NCBI RefSeq assembly: GCF_029893585.1
Contig: NZ_JARXYX010000042.1
Coordinates: forward strand, 1-64,000
Source: Streptomyces sp. LBL
GTDB taxonomy: Bacteria; Actinomycetota; Actinomycetes; Streptomycetales; Streptomycetaceae
Reading direction: 5' to 3'
DNA: 64,000 bases
Below, one piece after another: positions 14,885 to 23,800 of this stretch. The notes below the pieces were generated by a model. That model was not told where the DNA came from. It made no database searches and was given only the letters and a program-made list of their open reading frames with translations. A program made the translations under genes and the position numbers. Position 1 is the stretch's first letter. Every line of letters begins with the position of its first letter.

Positions 14885-16387
14885 ATGCCTGAACGCCGTA
14901 CCGTCGCACTCGTCACTCTTGGCTGCGCCCGTAACGAGGTGGACTCGGAGGAGCTCGCAGGCCGCTTGGAGGCGGACGGCTGGGACCTCGTGGAGGACGC
15001 CGCGGACGCGGACGTCGCCGTCGTCAACACGTGCGGCTTCGTCGACGCCGCCAAGAAGGACTCCGTCGACGCCCTCCTGGAGGCCAACGACCTCAAGGGG
15101 CACAACAGAACCCAGGCCGTCGTGGCGGTGGGCTGCATGGCCGAGCGGTACGGCAAGGATCTCGCCGAGGCCCTCCCGGAGGCCGACGGCGTGCTCGGCT
15201 TCGACGACTACGCCGACATCTCCGACCGCCTCCAGACCATCCTGAACGGCGGCATCCACGCCTCGCACACCCCGCGCGACCGGCGCAAGCTGCTGCCGAT
15301 CAGCCCTGCAGGACGGCAGGATTCGGCGGCGTCCGTCGCGCTGCCCGGGCACGGGCCGGTCGCCGAGGAGACGGCCGTGGCCGCTCCCGTCGACCTTCCG
15401 GAGGGGCTCGCTCCGGCCTCCGGCCCCCGCGCGCCGCTGCGCCGCCGTCTGGGCGGCGCCCCCGTCGCCTCGGTGAAGCTCGCCTCCGGCTGCGACCGCC
15501 GCTGCACCTTCTGCGCCATCCCGTCCTTCCGCGGCTCCTTCATCTCGCGCCGGCCCAGCGATGTGCTGAACGAGACGCGGTGGCTGGCCGAACAGGGCGT
15601 GAAGGAGATCATGCTGGTCTCCGAGAACAACACGTCGTACGGCAAGGACCTGGGTGACATCCGCCTGCTGGAGTCCCTGCTGCCCGAGCTCGCCGAGGTC
15701 GACGGCATCGAGCGGGTTCGGGTCAGCTACCTCCAGCCGGCCGAGATGCGTCCCGGACTGATCGATGTGCTGACCTCGACCCCGAACGTCGCCCCCTACT
15801 TCGACCTGTCCTTCCAGCACTCCGCGCCCGACGTGCTGCGCGCGATGCGGCGCTTCGGCGACACCGACCGCTTCCTGGAGCTGCTCGACACCATCCGGAG
15901 CAAGGCCCCCCAGGCGGGTGTGCGTTCCAACTTCATCGTGGGCTTCCCCGGCGAGACCGAGGCCGACCTGGCCGAGCTGGAGCGCTTCCTGAACGGCGCG
16001 AGGCTGGACGCCATCGGCGTCTTCGGGTACTCCGACGAGGACGGCACGGAAGCGGCGACATACGAGAACAAGCTGGACGAGGACGTCGTCGCCGAGCGTC
16101 TCGCGCGGGTCTCCCGGCTCGCCGAGGAACTCGTCTCGCAGCGGGCCGAGGAGCGCGTGGGCGAGACCGTGGACGTACTCGTGGAGTCGGTGGACTCCGT
16201 CGAGGGTGTGTACGGCCGTGGGGCGCATCAGGCACCCGAGACCGACGGCCACGTGCTGCTCACGAGCAGCGAAGGACTGAGCGTCGGTCGTATGGTCGAG
16301 GCGAAGGTGGTCGGTACGGAAGGTGTCGACCTGGTGGCCGAGCCGCTCGCCGGTTCGCTCACGGGTAGTGAGGAGGCGGGCAGATGA
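14885..16387 (+). CDS. rimO: Ribosomal protein S12 methylthiotransferase RimO
   Basis: A 500-residue radical-SAM enzyme that adds a methylthio group to an aspartate of ribosomal protein S12. The N-terminal UPF0004 domain has its three cluster cysteines in LGCARN, NTCGF and GCMAE. The radical-SAM core has CDRRCTFC, and a TRAM domain lies at the C-terminus (about 425-495). An unusual Pro/Ala-rich segment of about 60 residues (about 130-195) separates the first two domains. The start follows a leaderless -10 box. The stop overlaps the next ATG in the ATGA form, so rimO and pgsA are coupled. The paralogue MiaB is at 50489, and the cysteine contexts separate the two. Confidence 0.93.
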   Translation: MPERRTVALVTLGCARNEVDSEELAGRLEADGWDLVEDAADADVAVVNTCGFVDAAKKDSVDALLEANDLKGHNRTQAVVAVGCMAERYGKDLAEALPEADGVLGFDDYADISDRLQTILNGGIHASHTPRDRRKLLPISPAGRQDSAASVALPGHGPVAEETAVAAPVDLPEGLAPASGPRAPLRRRLGGAPVASVKLASGCDRRCTFCAIPSFRGSFISRRPSDVLNETRWLAEQGVKEIMLVSENNTSYGKDLGDIRLLESLLPELAEVDGIERVRVSYLQPAEMRPGLIDVLTSTPNVAPYFDLSFQHSAPDVLRAMRRFGDTDRFLELLDTIRSKAPQAGVRSNFIVGFPGETEADLAELERFLNGARLDAIGVFGYSDEDGTEAATYENKLDEDVVAERLARVSRLAEELVSQRAEERVGETVDVLVESVDSVEGVYGRGAHQAPETDGHVLLTSSEGLSVGRMVEAKVVGTEGVDLVAEPLAGSLTGSEEAGR

Positions 16388-17232
16388 CGGGAGTACCGGC
16401 GTCCGCTGCGGGTGGCTCCTCCGCCGCGAAGGGCGCGGCCACGGGTGCGGCGGCTTCGGGTACCCCGTCCGTGTCCGGTGGCGGTTCCGGTGCTGTCGGC
16501 TCCGCGGGTGTCTCGGGTGGTTCCGGTCCTTCTGCTTCGGGTGGTGGCGGGGTCCCTGGTGCTTCGGGTGGTGCCGGGGCATCTGTTGCTGAGTCCGACT
16601 CCAAGTCCGTGCGCGGTGGGAAGATCACGGCCGCGGCTGTCAACCAGGCCAGCGTCTGGAACATCGCCAATCTGCTGACCATGCTCCGGCTGCTCCTCGT
16701 GCCCGGCTTCGTCGCGCTGATGCTGGCGGAGGGCGGATACGACCCGGCGTGGCGCTCGCTCGCCTGGGCGGCCTTCGCTGTAGCCATGATCACTGACCTG
16801 TTCGACGGGCATCTGGCGCGGACGTACGACCTGGTCACCGACTTCGGAAAGATCGCCGACCCCATCGCCGACAAGGCGATCATGGGGGCGGCGCTGATCT
16901 GTCTGTCGGCGCTGGGCGACCTGCCGTGGTGGGTGACCCTCGTCATCCTGGGCAGGGAACTCGGGATCACGCTGTTGCGTTTCCTGGTCATCCGGTACGG
17001 CGTCATCCCGGCGAGCCGGGGTGGCAAGCTGAAGACCCTCACCCAGGGCGTGGCCGTCGGGATGTACGTTCTGGCGCTGACTGGCTGGCTGGCCACCCTG
17101 AGGTTCTGGGTGATGGCGGCAGCCGTCGTTCTGACCGTGGTGACCGGGCTCGACTATGTGAGACAGGCCATTGTGCTCCGTCGGCAGGGAATCGCCGAGC
17201 GCAAGGCGGCGTTGGAGGGGACGGAAGCGTGA
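16384..17232 (+). CDS. pgsA: CDP-diacylglycerol-glycerol-3-phosphate phosphatidyltransferase PgsA
   Basis: A 282-residue membrane enzyme that makes phosphatidylglycerol phosphate from CDP-diacylglycerol. The CDP-alcohol phosphotransferase signature is intact: DLFDGHLAR followed by GKIADPIADK. Four to six membrane segments cover about 90-265. The first 75 residues are an odd Gly/Ser/Ala tail with no family match; typical members begin near the NIANLLTMLR segment. The start was kept at 16384 because it overlaps the rimO stop, but a later start cannot be excluded. The next gene overlaps by four bases (GTGA), so rimO-pgsA-cinA form an operon. As I recall, this pgsA-cinA-regulator order is common in actinobacteria. 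Confidence 0.93.
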   Translation: MTGVPASAAGGSSAAKGAATGAAASGTPSVSGGGSGAVGSAGVSGGSGPSASGGGGVPGASGGAGASVAESDSKSVRGGKITAAAVNQASVWNIANLLTMLRLLLVPGFVALMLAEGGYDPAWRSLAWAAFAVAMITDLFDGHLARTYDLVTDFGKIADPIADKAIMGAALICLSALGDLPWWVTLVILGRELGITLLRFLVIRYGVIPASRGGKLKTLTQGVAVGMYVLALTGWLATLRFWVMAAAVVLTVVTGLDYVRQAIVLRRQGIAERKAALEGTEA

Positions 17233-17774
17233 GTTCCCCGGCCACCGAAGTGGTACGACTACTGACGGTGAAAGGTCAGACGCTCGCCGTCGCCGAGTCG
17301 CTCACGGGCGGGCTCGTCGCGGCGGACATCACAGCCGCCCCTGGGGCGTCCCAGGCCTTTCGAGGTTCGGTGACCGCCTATGCCACCGAGCTCAAGCATC
17401 AACTGCTGGGTGTCGACGCCACTCTGCTGGCGGAGCGCGGAGCGGTGGATCCGCAGGTCGCGGCGCAGATGGCGGCGGGAGTGCGCAAGGCACTCGGCGC
17501 CGACTGGGGCATCGCGACCACCGGGGTCGCCGGCCCGGAACCGCAGGACGGCAAGCCTGTCGGGACGGTTTTCGTGGCCGTCGACGGCCCCTGTGCGCCG
17601 GATTCCGAAGCGTCCGGTGGCGGGAAAGTGACCGCGCTGCGGTTGAACGGCGACCGGGCGGAAATTCGTAAGGAGAGTGTACGGAGCGTACTCGCACTGC
17701 TCCTGGAGGGGCTTGCGGGCGAACAGACTGAGAATGAGCGGACACAGGATACGGAACGGAACGGGGGGTTTTGA
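17229..17774 (+). CDS. cinA: CinA C-terminal domain protein (nicotinamide-nucleotide amidohydrolase)
   Basis: A 181-residue protein made only of the CinA C-terminal domain, which in other bacteria deamidates nicotinamide mononucleotide to recycle NAD breakdown products. Family motifs AVAESLTGGLVA, TGVAGPEPQDGKPVGTVF and the central ELKHQLLGV segment are clear. The N-terminal MoCF-like half of full CinA is absent, which is common in actinobacteria. The GTG start overlaps the pgsA stop by four bases, so translation is coupled. The last 15 residues are a polar tail. It is probably co-transcribed with rimO and pgsA; clgR follows after 109 bases. Confidence 0.9.
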   Translation: MSSPATEVVRLLTVKGQTLAVAESLTGGLVAADITAAPGASQAFRGSVTAYATELKHQLLGVDATLLAERGAVDPQVAAQMAAGVRKALGADWGIATTGVAGPEPQDGKPVGTVFVAVDGPCAPDSEASGGGKVTALRLNGDRAEIRKESVRSVLALLLEGLAGEQTENERTQDTERNGGF

Positions 17775-17883
17775 TGTTTGCAGCCCTGAGTGAACACGAC
17801 ATCGCTCCCCGCACGGCCGCGGCGCAAGGCGGTACGGTGGGGCGAGAAGGATGCGGCTACGCGGTCCGAGGAGGGAGCCACCG

Positions 17884-18264
17884 ATGATTCTGCTCCGTCG
17901 CCTGCTGGGTGACGTGCTGCGTCGGCAGCGCCAACGCCAGGGCCGTACTCTGCGCGAAGTCTCCTCGTCCGCCCGAGTCTCACTCGGCTATCTCTCCGAG
18001 GTGGAGCGGGGGCAGAAGGAGGCTTCCTCCGAGCTGCTCTCCGCCATCTGCGACGCGCTGGACGTACGGATGTCCGAGCTCATGCGGGAAGTGAGCGACG
18101 AGCTCGCCCTCGCCGAGCTGGCCCAGTCTGCTGCGGCCACCCCCCGCGAGCCTGTGACCACGCCGGTTCGCCCGATGCTGGGTTCCGTCTCGGTGGCCGG
18201 TGTGCCACCGGAACGGGTGACCATCAAGGCGCCCGCCGAAGCGGTGGACGTGGTTGCCGCCTGA
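17884..18264 (+). CDS. clgR: ClgR-type XRE-family transcription regulator
   Basis: A 126-residue DNA-binding protein. A helix-turn-helix of the XRE/Cro type covers about 8-65 (SSSARVSLGYLSEVERGQKE is typical of ClgR). A variable linker follows, and the chain ends in VVAA. ClgR activates clpP1P2, clpC and other protease genes. In S. lividans the final two alanines make ClgR a ClpP substrate, and the same ending is present here. The start at 17884 has GGAGGGA about 8 bases upstream. Position after pgsA-cinA is the usual ClgR setting. A GTTCGCCCGC-like sequence on the minus strand near 17712-17724 resembles ClgR sites and might serve autoregulation; this is weak. Confidence 0.88.
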   Translation: MILLRRLLGDVLRRQRQRQGRTLREVSSSARVSLGYLSEVERGQKEASSELLSAICDALDVRMSELMREVSDELALAELAQSAAATPREPVTTPVRPMLGSVSVAGVPPERVTIKAPAEAVDVVAA

Positions 18265-18314
18265 TCGTTCGGGCGGGCGTACGCACGAGCTGACGATGCG
18301 CTGAGACGTGTGTG

Positions 18315-18383
18315 AGGCCCCGGCCGGGGTTTCTCCGAAGCACCTGGAAACAGGTGGTCTGGAGAGGCGTCGGCCGGGGCCTT
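18315..18383 (+). terminator. Long inverted repeat after clgR
   Basis: AGGCCCCGGCCG (18315-18326) pairs with CGGCCGGGGCCT (18371-18382), with 44 bases between the arms. It starts about 50 bases after the clgR stop and probably marks the transcript end, although no T tract is present. Confidence 0.5.
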
Positions 18384-18554
18384 CGTGCATCGTGGACCCG
18401 AGGCGGGCGAGCCGCCGGTCCGTCTGCCGAGGCGGCGCTGGGCTCTGTACTCCGCGCTCTGGGTTCGCCTGCCGCCGCGTGCTGTCGGGGCGCCCTCCCG
18501 TCGGAGGCGGACGCGGACGCGGACGGTGACTGGTGTCGGGCTGGAGGTGGGTGG

Positions 18555-19061
18555 ATGGCACGGCCGATAGGACGCTGGGGGGTCGGACGGGTGTGGGGGG
18601 TCCGGAGAGTTTGGGGGGTGAAACGGGTGTGGGGGGGTTGGGGGGACCGGCAGGTCTTGTGGGACTGGCGGGTGTGCGGAACCTGGGGGGCGGTTCTGGG
18701 GGGTGCGGGGCTGTGGTGGTGGGCTGTGCTGCGGCTCGTGCTGTCGCCGGGCGCGGGGGCGCTGGAGGGGGCGATCGCGGCCGGGGGATGGGGGCTGAGT
18801 CTGCTGCCGGTGCACTGTGTGCCAAAGGCCCGGGCAGTGGGGGCGCTGCCCGAGGGACGGTGGGGGAGGGCCTGGCGAGTGAGTGGTGAGGGCGGGGTGT
18901 CGTTGAGTGGGGGCGCGGCGGTGTCGTCGGGTGGGGGCGCGGCGGTGTCGTCGGGTGGAGGCGCGGCGGTGTCGTCGGACGGAGTTGGCCAGGGAATGCC
19001 GGATGGGACTACCAGGGCATCGTCACGCCGCCGTTCGGGCGGAGGATCTGGCCCGTCGTGA
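18555..19061 (+). CDS. Hypothetical Trp/Gly-rich membrane-associated protein
   Basis: 168 residues, function unknown. The N-terminal 50 residues contain repeated short units of the VWGVKRVWGG kind. One hydrophobic Trp-rich segment follows (about 40-65; WGAVLGGAGLWWWAVLRLVL), then a segment with GWGLSLLPVHCVPK, which I recall as conserved in a Streptomyces hypothetical family. The C-terminal third is a Gly/Ala/Val/Ser repeat from 24-bp DNA repeats. GGAGG lies 7 bases before the ATG, an excellent RBS. The coding strand is strikingly G-rich. The 3' end overlaps the convergent SDR gene by 53 bases, so the true end may be altered by repeat slippage. Confidence 0.55.
   Translation: MARPIGRWGVGRVWGVRRVWGVKRVWGGWGDRQVLWDWRVCGTWGAVLGGAGLWWWAVLRLVLSPGAGALEGAIAAGGWGLSLLPVHCVPKARAVGALPEGRWGRAWRVSGEGGVSLSGGAAVSSGGGAAVSSGGGAAVSSDGVGQGMPDGTTRASSRRRSGGGSGPS
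18897..18980 (+). repeat. 24-bp tandem repeat
   Basis: Three full units (18897-18920, 18921-18944, 18945-18968) and a partial fourth are each built on GTGTCGTCGGGTGGGGGCGC. The period is a multiple of three, so the hypothetical protein gains an eight-residue repeat (Val-Ser-Ser-Gly-Gly-Gly-Ala-Ala). Confidence 0.9.
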
Positions 19062-19773
19062 AGGCCGAGGCGTCGGATGCCAGGTAGAGCACGGCGTGGG
19101 CGATGTCCTCGGGTTCGCCGACCCGGCCCAGCGGCGACATTCGGGCCATCAGTGACTCGGTGTGCGCCTGGGCCTCGGTGTCGTGGCGGTCTGTCATGGG
19201 GGTGCGGATCCAGCCCGGCGCGACGGCGTTGACGCGGATGCCGTGTCGGCCGACCTCGGTCGCCAAGGTCTTCGTCAGCTGGACGACGGCCGCCTTGGAC
19301 GCGCCGTAGCAGAGCAGACCGGGGCCGCCGGTGTCCACGGCACCCGAGGCCATGGTGACGATGCTGCCCCTGGAGTCCCGGGCCAGCATCAGTCGGGCGG
19401 CCTCCTGGCAGGCGTACAGCACGCCCTTGAAGTTGACGTTCAGTACACGGTCGAGATCGTCGTCCCGGGTCTCCAGGACCGGGCTGCTGTGCATGATCCC
19501 GGCGATCGCGGCCATCACGTCGAGGCGCTCACAGGAGGCGACAGCCCGGCGGAGCCGGTGGCGGTCGGTGACGTCGACGTGGTGGAGGTGGGCGGTGCCG
19601 CCCGCCTCCTTGATGTTCCTCGCCGTCTCGTCCAGACCGGACATGTCGAGATCCGCACAGTGCACGGTGGCGCCGGCCCGGGCCAGCAGGATGGCGGAGG
19701 CGCGGCCGATGCCGCCGGCGGCGCCGGTGACGAAGGCGGTGCGTCCGGTGAGGTCGTACGCGCTGACGGCCAT
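19009..19773 (-). CDS. Short-chain dehydrogenase/reductase
   Basis: A 254-residue SDR-family NAD(P)-dependent oxidoreductase. It has the Rossmann motif TGAAGGIGRA, the adenine-ring aspartate region CADLDMSG, a catalytic serine segment (MASGAVD), the active-site YGASK tetrad core and the C-terminal GQILRPNGG. All catalytic positions are present, so it is probably active; the substrate cannot be told from sequence. The start at 19773 is supported by a near-ideal promoter whose -10 lies 6 bases before the ATG (leaderless); an upstream TTG would overlap that promoter. It is transcribed away from the Nei-type glycosylase gene end and converges on the Trp/Gly-rich gene. Confidence 0.9.
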   Translation of the reverse strand: MAVSAYDLTGRTAFVTGAAGGIGRASAILLARAGATVHCADLDMSGLDETARNIKEAGGTAHLHHVDVTDRHRLRRAVASCERLDVMAAIAGIMHSSPVLETRDDDLDRVLNVNFKGVLYACQEAARLMLARDSRGSIVTMASGAVDTGGPGLLCYGASKAAVVQLTKTLATEVGRHGIRVNAVAPGWIRTPMTDRHDTEAQAHTESLMARMSPLGRVGEPEDIAHAVLYLASDASAFTTGQILRPNGGVTMPW

Positions 19774-19779
19774 GAGAGG

Positions 19780-19809
19780 ACGGTACGAGGGTTTCTGACG
19801 GGTCGTCAA
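19780..19809 (-). promoter_or_regulatory. Leaderless promoter of the SDR gene
   Basis: On the minus strand TTGACG (19809-19804), an 18-base spacer and TACCGT (19785-19780) are followed by 6 bases and the ATG. The -35 box overlaps the stop codon of the upstream glycosylase gene. Confidence 0.7.
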
Positions 19810-20720
19810 TCAGTTGTACGGAGCTGTACGGGCGGAGTGGTCCGGGGCGGCCGGGACGGATGGGAGGGATCGGAGGGCTGGGTGGATCGGACAGGTCGGG
19901 CTTGGGGCGACCGGTGGGCGACCGGTGCTGGAGCGGGGCCGGTCTGGCAGGTCGGGCACCAGTACGTGGGGCGTTCGCGGGAGCCGTCGCCCTGATCGGC
20001 CACCCGGACGGGGGTGTGGCAGCGGAGGCACGGGCGGGGCGCGCGGCCGTACACGAACAGGTCCTGGCCTCGGCGGCCCGTGGTGACACGGACCGGCCGG
20101 TCCCGGTTGACCTCCAGAAGTTTCTTGGCGAGTGCGGGTAGGTGCGCGGCGCGGTCGTGGGGAAGGGCGCCGACGGGCAGCCAGGGGGTGACGCCGAGGA
20201 GGAAACACAGCTCGCTCTTGTAGACGTTGCCGATGCCGGCGAGATTGCGCTGGTCGAGCAGGGCCTCGCCGAGGGAGCGGGCGGGGGCGGCGAGGAGGTT
20301 GGCGAGAGCGAGGTCGGGGTCCCAGTCCGGGCCCAGGAGGTCGGGGCCGAGGTGGCCCACGGCACGGTGTTCGTCGGCGGTGCGGAGGAGTTCGAGGACG
20401 GGGAGGCGGTAGCCGACGGCCGAGCGGTCGGCGGTGCCTAGGATCGCGCGGATCTGGTGCGTGGGGCCGCCGTTCCAGCGCTGGTCGGGGGCGTACACCT
20501 TCCAGGCGCCGTCCATCCGCAGGTGCGAGTGGAGGGTGAGGCCGCCCTCGATGCGGGCCAGGAGGTGTTTGCCGCGCGGGGCGACGTCCAGGACGGTGCG
20601 GCCGGTGAGGTCGGCGGTGGCGTACTTGGGGACCCGTAGGTCGCTACGGGTCAACACCTTGCCCGCGAGCGCGGTGTGCAGCCGCCTCGCGGTCTGCCAG
20701 ACCGTGTCTCCTTCGGGCAT
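19806..20720 (-). CDS. nei: Endonuclease VIII-type DNA glycosylase (Fpg/Nei family)
   Basis: A 304-residue base-excision repair enzyme. The mature N-terminus PEGD carries the catalytic proline and the following glutamate. The helix-two-turn-helix is at NLAGIGNVYKSELCF, and a C-terminal zinc finger has CLRC and CPTC pairs (about 230-258). PEGDTVWQTARRL marks the Nei side of the family, which removes oxidised pyrimidines, rather than Fpg. After the zinc finger comes a tail of about 45 residues rich in Pro, Arg and Ser that is not part of the fold. It is preceded on the same strand by the Lhr helicase gene, and as I recall this Lhr-Nei pairing is conserved in actinobacteria. Confidence 0.92.
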   Translation of the reverse strand: MPEGDTVWQTARRLHTALAGKVLTRSDLRVPKYATADLTGRTVLDVAPRGKHLLARIEGGLTLHSHLRMDGAWKVYAPDQRWNGGPTHQIRAILGTADRSAVGYRLPVLELLRTADEHRAVGHLGPDLLGPDWDPDLALANLLAAPARSLGEALLDQRNLAGIGNVYKSELCFLLGVTPWLPVGALPHDRAAHLPALAKKLLEVNRDRPVRVTTGRRGQDLFVYGRAPRPCLRCHTPVRVADQGDGSRERPTYWCPTCQTGPAPAPVAHRSPQARPVRSTQPSDPSHPSRPPRTTPPVQLRTTD

Positions 20721-20822
20721 GGGTCAAGGGTGGCACGGTGGGGCGGTTCGTACGGCTTCCGTTTCCTTGCCGGGGGCGAGGGAGGGCATGCTGCCGACGG
20801 TCCGCAGGTGGTTCTCGTCGCT

Positions 20823-23800
20823 TTATGCCCTGAGGCGTAGGCCGCGTGGTGTGGCGATGAAGCCTGTGGCTTCGAGGAGGGTGCCGATGGAGGACGTCAG
20901 GGCCGAGGCACCGTTGACGCGTTCCACGGTGACCGTGCCGAGGGAGCCGGCCTTGGCGGCCGCGGCGAGGGCCTCCGCGGCGGTTCGCAGCCGTGAGTCG
21001 TCGGTGGCTGTGCCGTCGGGGTCGGAGGGCCAGGCCAGCACGGTCTTGCCGCCCCGCTCCATGTAGAGCGTCAGCTCGCCGTCCACGAGCACGACCAGGG
21101 AGCCCGCCTTGCGGCCCGGCTTGTGTCCGGCACCGGTGGGGGGCTCCGGCCAGGGGAGAGCCGCGCCGTACGCGTTCGCCGGATCGGCGGCGGCGAGGAG
21201 GACGGCTCGGGAGTCGGGAGTGGGGCGGGGGCGGGGAGCGATGGAGGCGGAGCCGTACGGGGTGTACGAGCCGTAGGGGTCGTACGGGCCGCCCCGGGCC
21301 GGGCCCCGGGGGCCCGGAGCGGATCCGTACGGGGTGCTGGTGCTGGTGCCGGGTCCTGGGGCGGTCGGTGGGGTGAGGTCCCTGGGGGAGATCCATTCGC
21401 TCCGCGTGGCGGGGGAAGGAGGCCAGTCGTCGCCGAAGCCGGGATCGGTGGGGGTGGTGCGACCGCTGGGCGGGTTCTGTCCGTCGGACGGCTCTGGGCC
21501 GTCGGTTCCGAAGGGGGCGGGTGCGTCGAAGGCGTTCTGGGAGAAGTCCGGAAGGGGGCTGAAGGCGTCGGGAACGAAGTCGGTGAACGAGGCGGATCCG
21601 TGGGGGGTGCGGTCAGGCGTGTCGCCGAGCGTGCCGTCGGGGGTGCCGTCGGGGGTGCAGCCAGGCGCGTCGCCCGGGGTGTCATCGGCCCGGGGCGGAA
21701 GGGGCAGGGCATCGCCGCGGTCGCGGGCGTTGGCTACCGCGCGGAGGCGGTCGACCGCGCCGTCCATGGCGAACTGGGCGGCACCGAGGCCCTCGACCAC
21801 GTAGCCTCGGCGGGCCTGGCCGCTCTCCTCGAAGGCGGCCAGGATGCGGTACACCGCCGAGAAACCGCCCTCGACGCCCTCCGCGGAGACGGCTCCCCGG
21901 GTGACCACGCCGTGCCGGTCGAGGAGGACGCGGGCCAGGGCGTGGGCGCGCACGGTGGGGTCGGTGTCACGGTCCGGGAGCAGGGACCAGCGGCCGGCGA
22001 CGGTTGGTGGACCGCTGCGTGAGGCGGGGCGGGCGGCGGCGGTCAGCGAGCCGTAGCGCCCGCGCGGGATCGTGCGCTTGGCACGGTGCGCCGTGGAGCC
22101 GGCGGTGCGGCCCGAGCCCAGGAGGGAGCGCATGGGGGTCAGCGTGTCGTTCGTGAGCCGGCCGGACCAGGCCAGGTCCCAGATGACGTCGGCCAGTTGC
22201 GGGTCGGTGGCTTCGGGGTGGGTGGTGGCGCGGACCTGGTCGGCGATCTGGCGGAAGAACAGGCCGTAGCCGCCGGAGAGGGCGTCCAGGACGGACTGGT
22301 GGAGGGCGGTGAGCTCCAGGGGGTGGGGCGGTGGAAGGAGCAGAGGGGCCGCGTCCGCCAGGTAGAGGGAGACCCAGCCGTCCTTGCCGGGGAGGGAGCC
22401 CGCTCCGGCCCAGACGATCTCTCCGGCGGCGGTGAGTTCGTCGAGCATCGCGGGCGTGTAGTTCGCGACGCGGGAGGGCAGGACGAGCTTCTCCAGGGCG
22501 GACGCCGGCACGGACGCGCCCTGCACCTGTTCGACGGCCCGTACCAGGCCGTCGATGCCACGCAGGCCGTGGCCCCTGCCGATGTGCTGCCACTGGGGGA
22601 GGAACTGGGCGAGGGCGGGCGGCGGCACCGGCTCCAGTTCATGACGCAGGGCGGCGAGGGAGCGGCGGCGCAGGCGCCGCAGGACCGCCGCGTCACACCA
22701 CTCCTGGCCGATGCCGGCCGGGTGGAACTCGCCCTGGACGACCCGGCCGGTCCCCGCGAGCCGCTGGAGGGCGCCCTCGGTGACCGCCACGCCCAGGCCG
22801 AAGCGGTCCGCGACCGTGGCCGAGGTGAACGGGCCGTGGGTGCGCGCATAGCGTGCGAGGAGGTCACCCAGTGGGTCCTTGACGGGCTCCGTGAAGGCCT
22901 CCGGGACGCCCACCGGGAGCGCGGTGCCGAGTGCGTCGCGCAGACGACCCGCGTCCTCGATCGCCGCCCAGTGGTCCGCGCCGGCGACGCGGACCCGGAT
23001 CGCGCGGCGGGCGGCGGCCAGCTCCTGAGCCCACTGCGGCTCGGCGCCCCGCTCCGCCAGCTCGGTGTCCGTGAGCGGACCGAGGAGACGAAGGAGATCG
23101 GCGATCCCTTCGGCGTCCTTGACGCGGCGGTCCTCGGTGCACCACTGGAGTTCCCGCTCCAGCTCGGCCAGCACCTCGGCGTCGAGCAGCTCGCGCAGCT
23201 CCGCCTGGCCGAGCAACTCGGCCAGCAGACGCGAGTCCAGGGAGAGGGCGGCGGCGCGGCGCTCGGCGAGCGGTGAGTCTCCCTCGTAGAGGAACTGGGC
23301 GACGTACCCGAAGAGGAGAGAGCGGGCGAACGGGGAGGGCTCGGGGGTGGTGACCTCGACCAGGCGCACCTTGCGGGACTCCAGGTCGCCCATCAGCTCG
23401 ACCAGGCCGGGGACGTCGAAAACGTCCTGGAGGCACTCGCGGACCGCCTCCAGGACGATCGGGAAGGAGCCGAACTCGCTGGCGACCTGGAGCAGTTGGG
23501 CGGCGCGCTGGCGCTGCTGCCACAGCGGGGTGCGCTTGCCGGGGGTGCGGCGGGGCAGGAGCAGCGCGCGGGCGGCGCACTCGCGGAAGCGCGACGCGAA
23601 CAGGGCCGAGCCGCCGACCTGGTCGGTGACGATCTGGTGGACCTCACCCTTGTCGAAGACGACGTCCGCCGCACCGACGGGGGCTTGGTCCGCGTCGTAC
23701 TCGGTGCCGGTCCTTGCCGGGTCCTGATCGAGCAGGTCCAGGCCCATCAGGTCGGCGTCGGGCAGTCGGAGGACGATGCCGTCGTCGGCGTGCAGGACCT

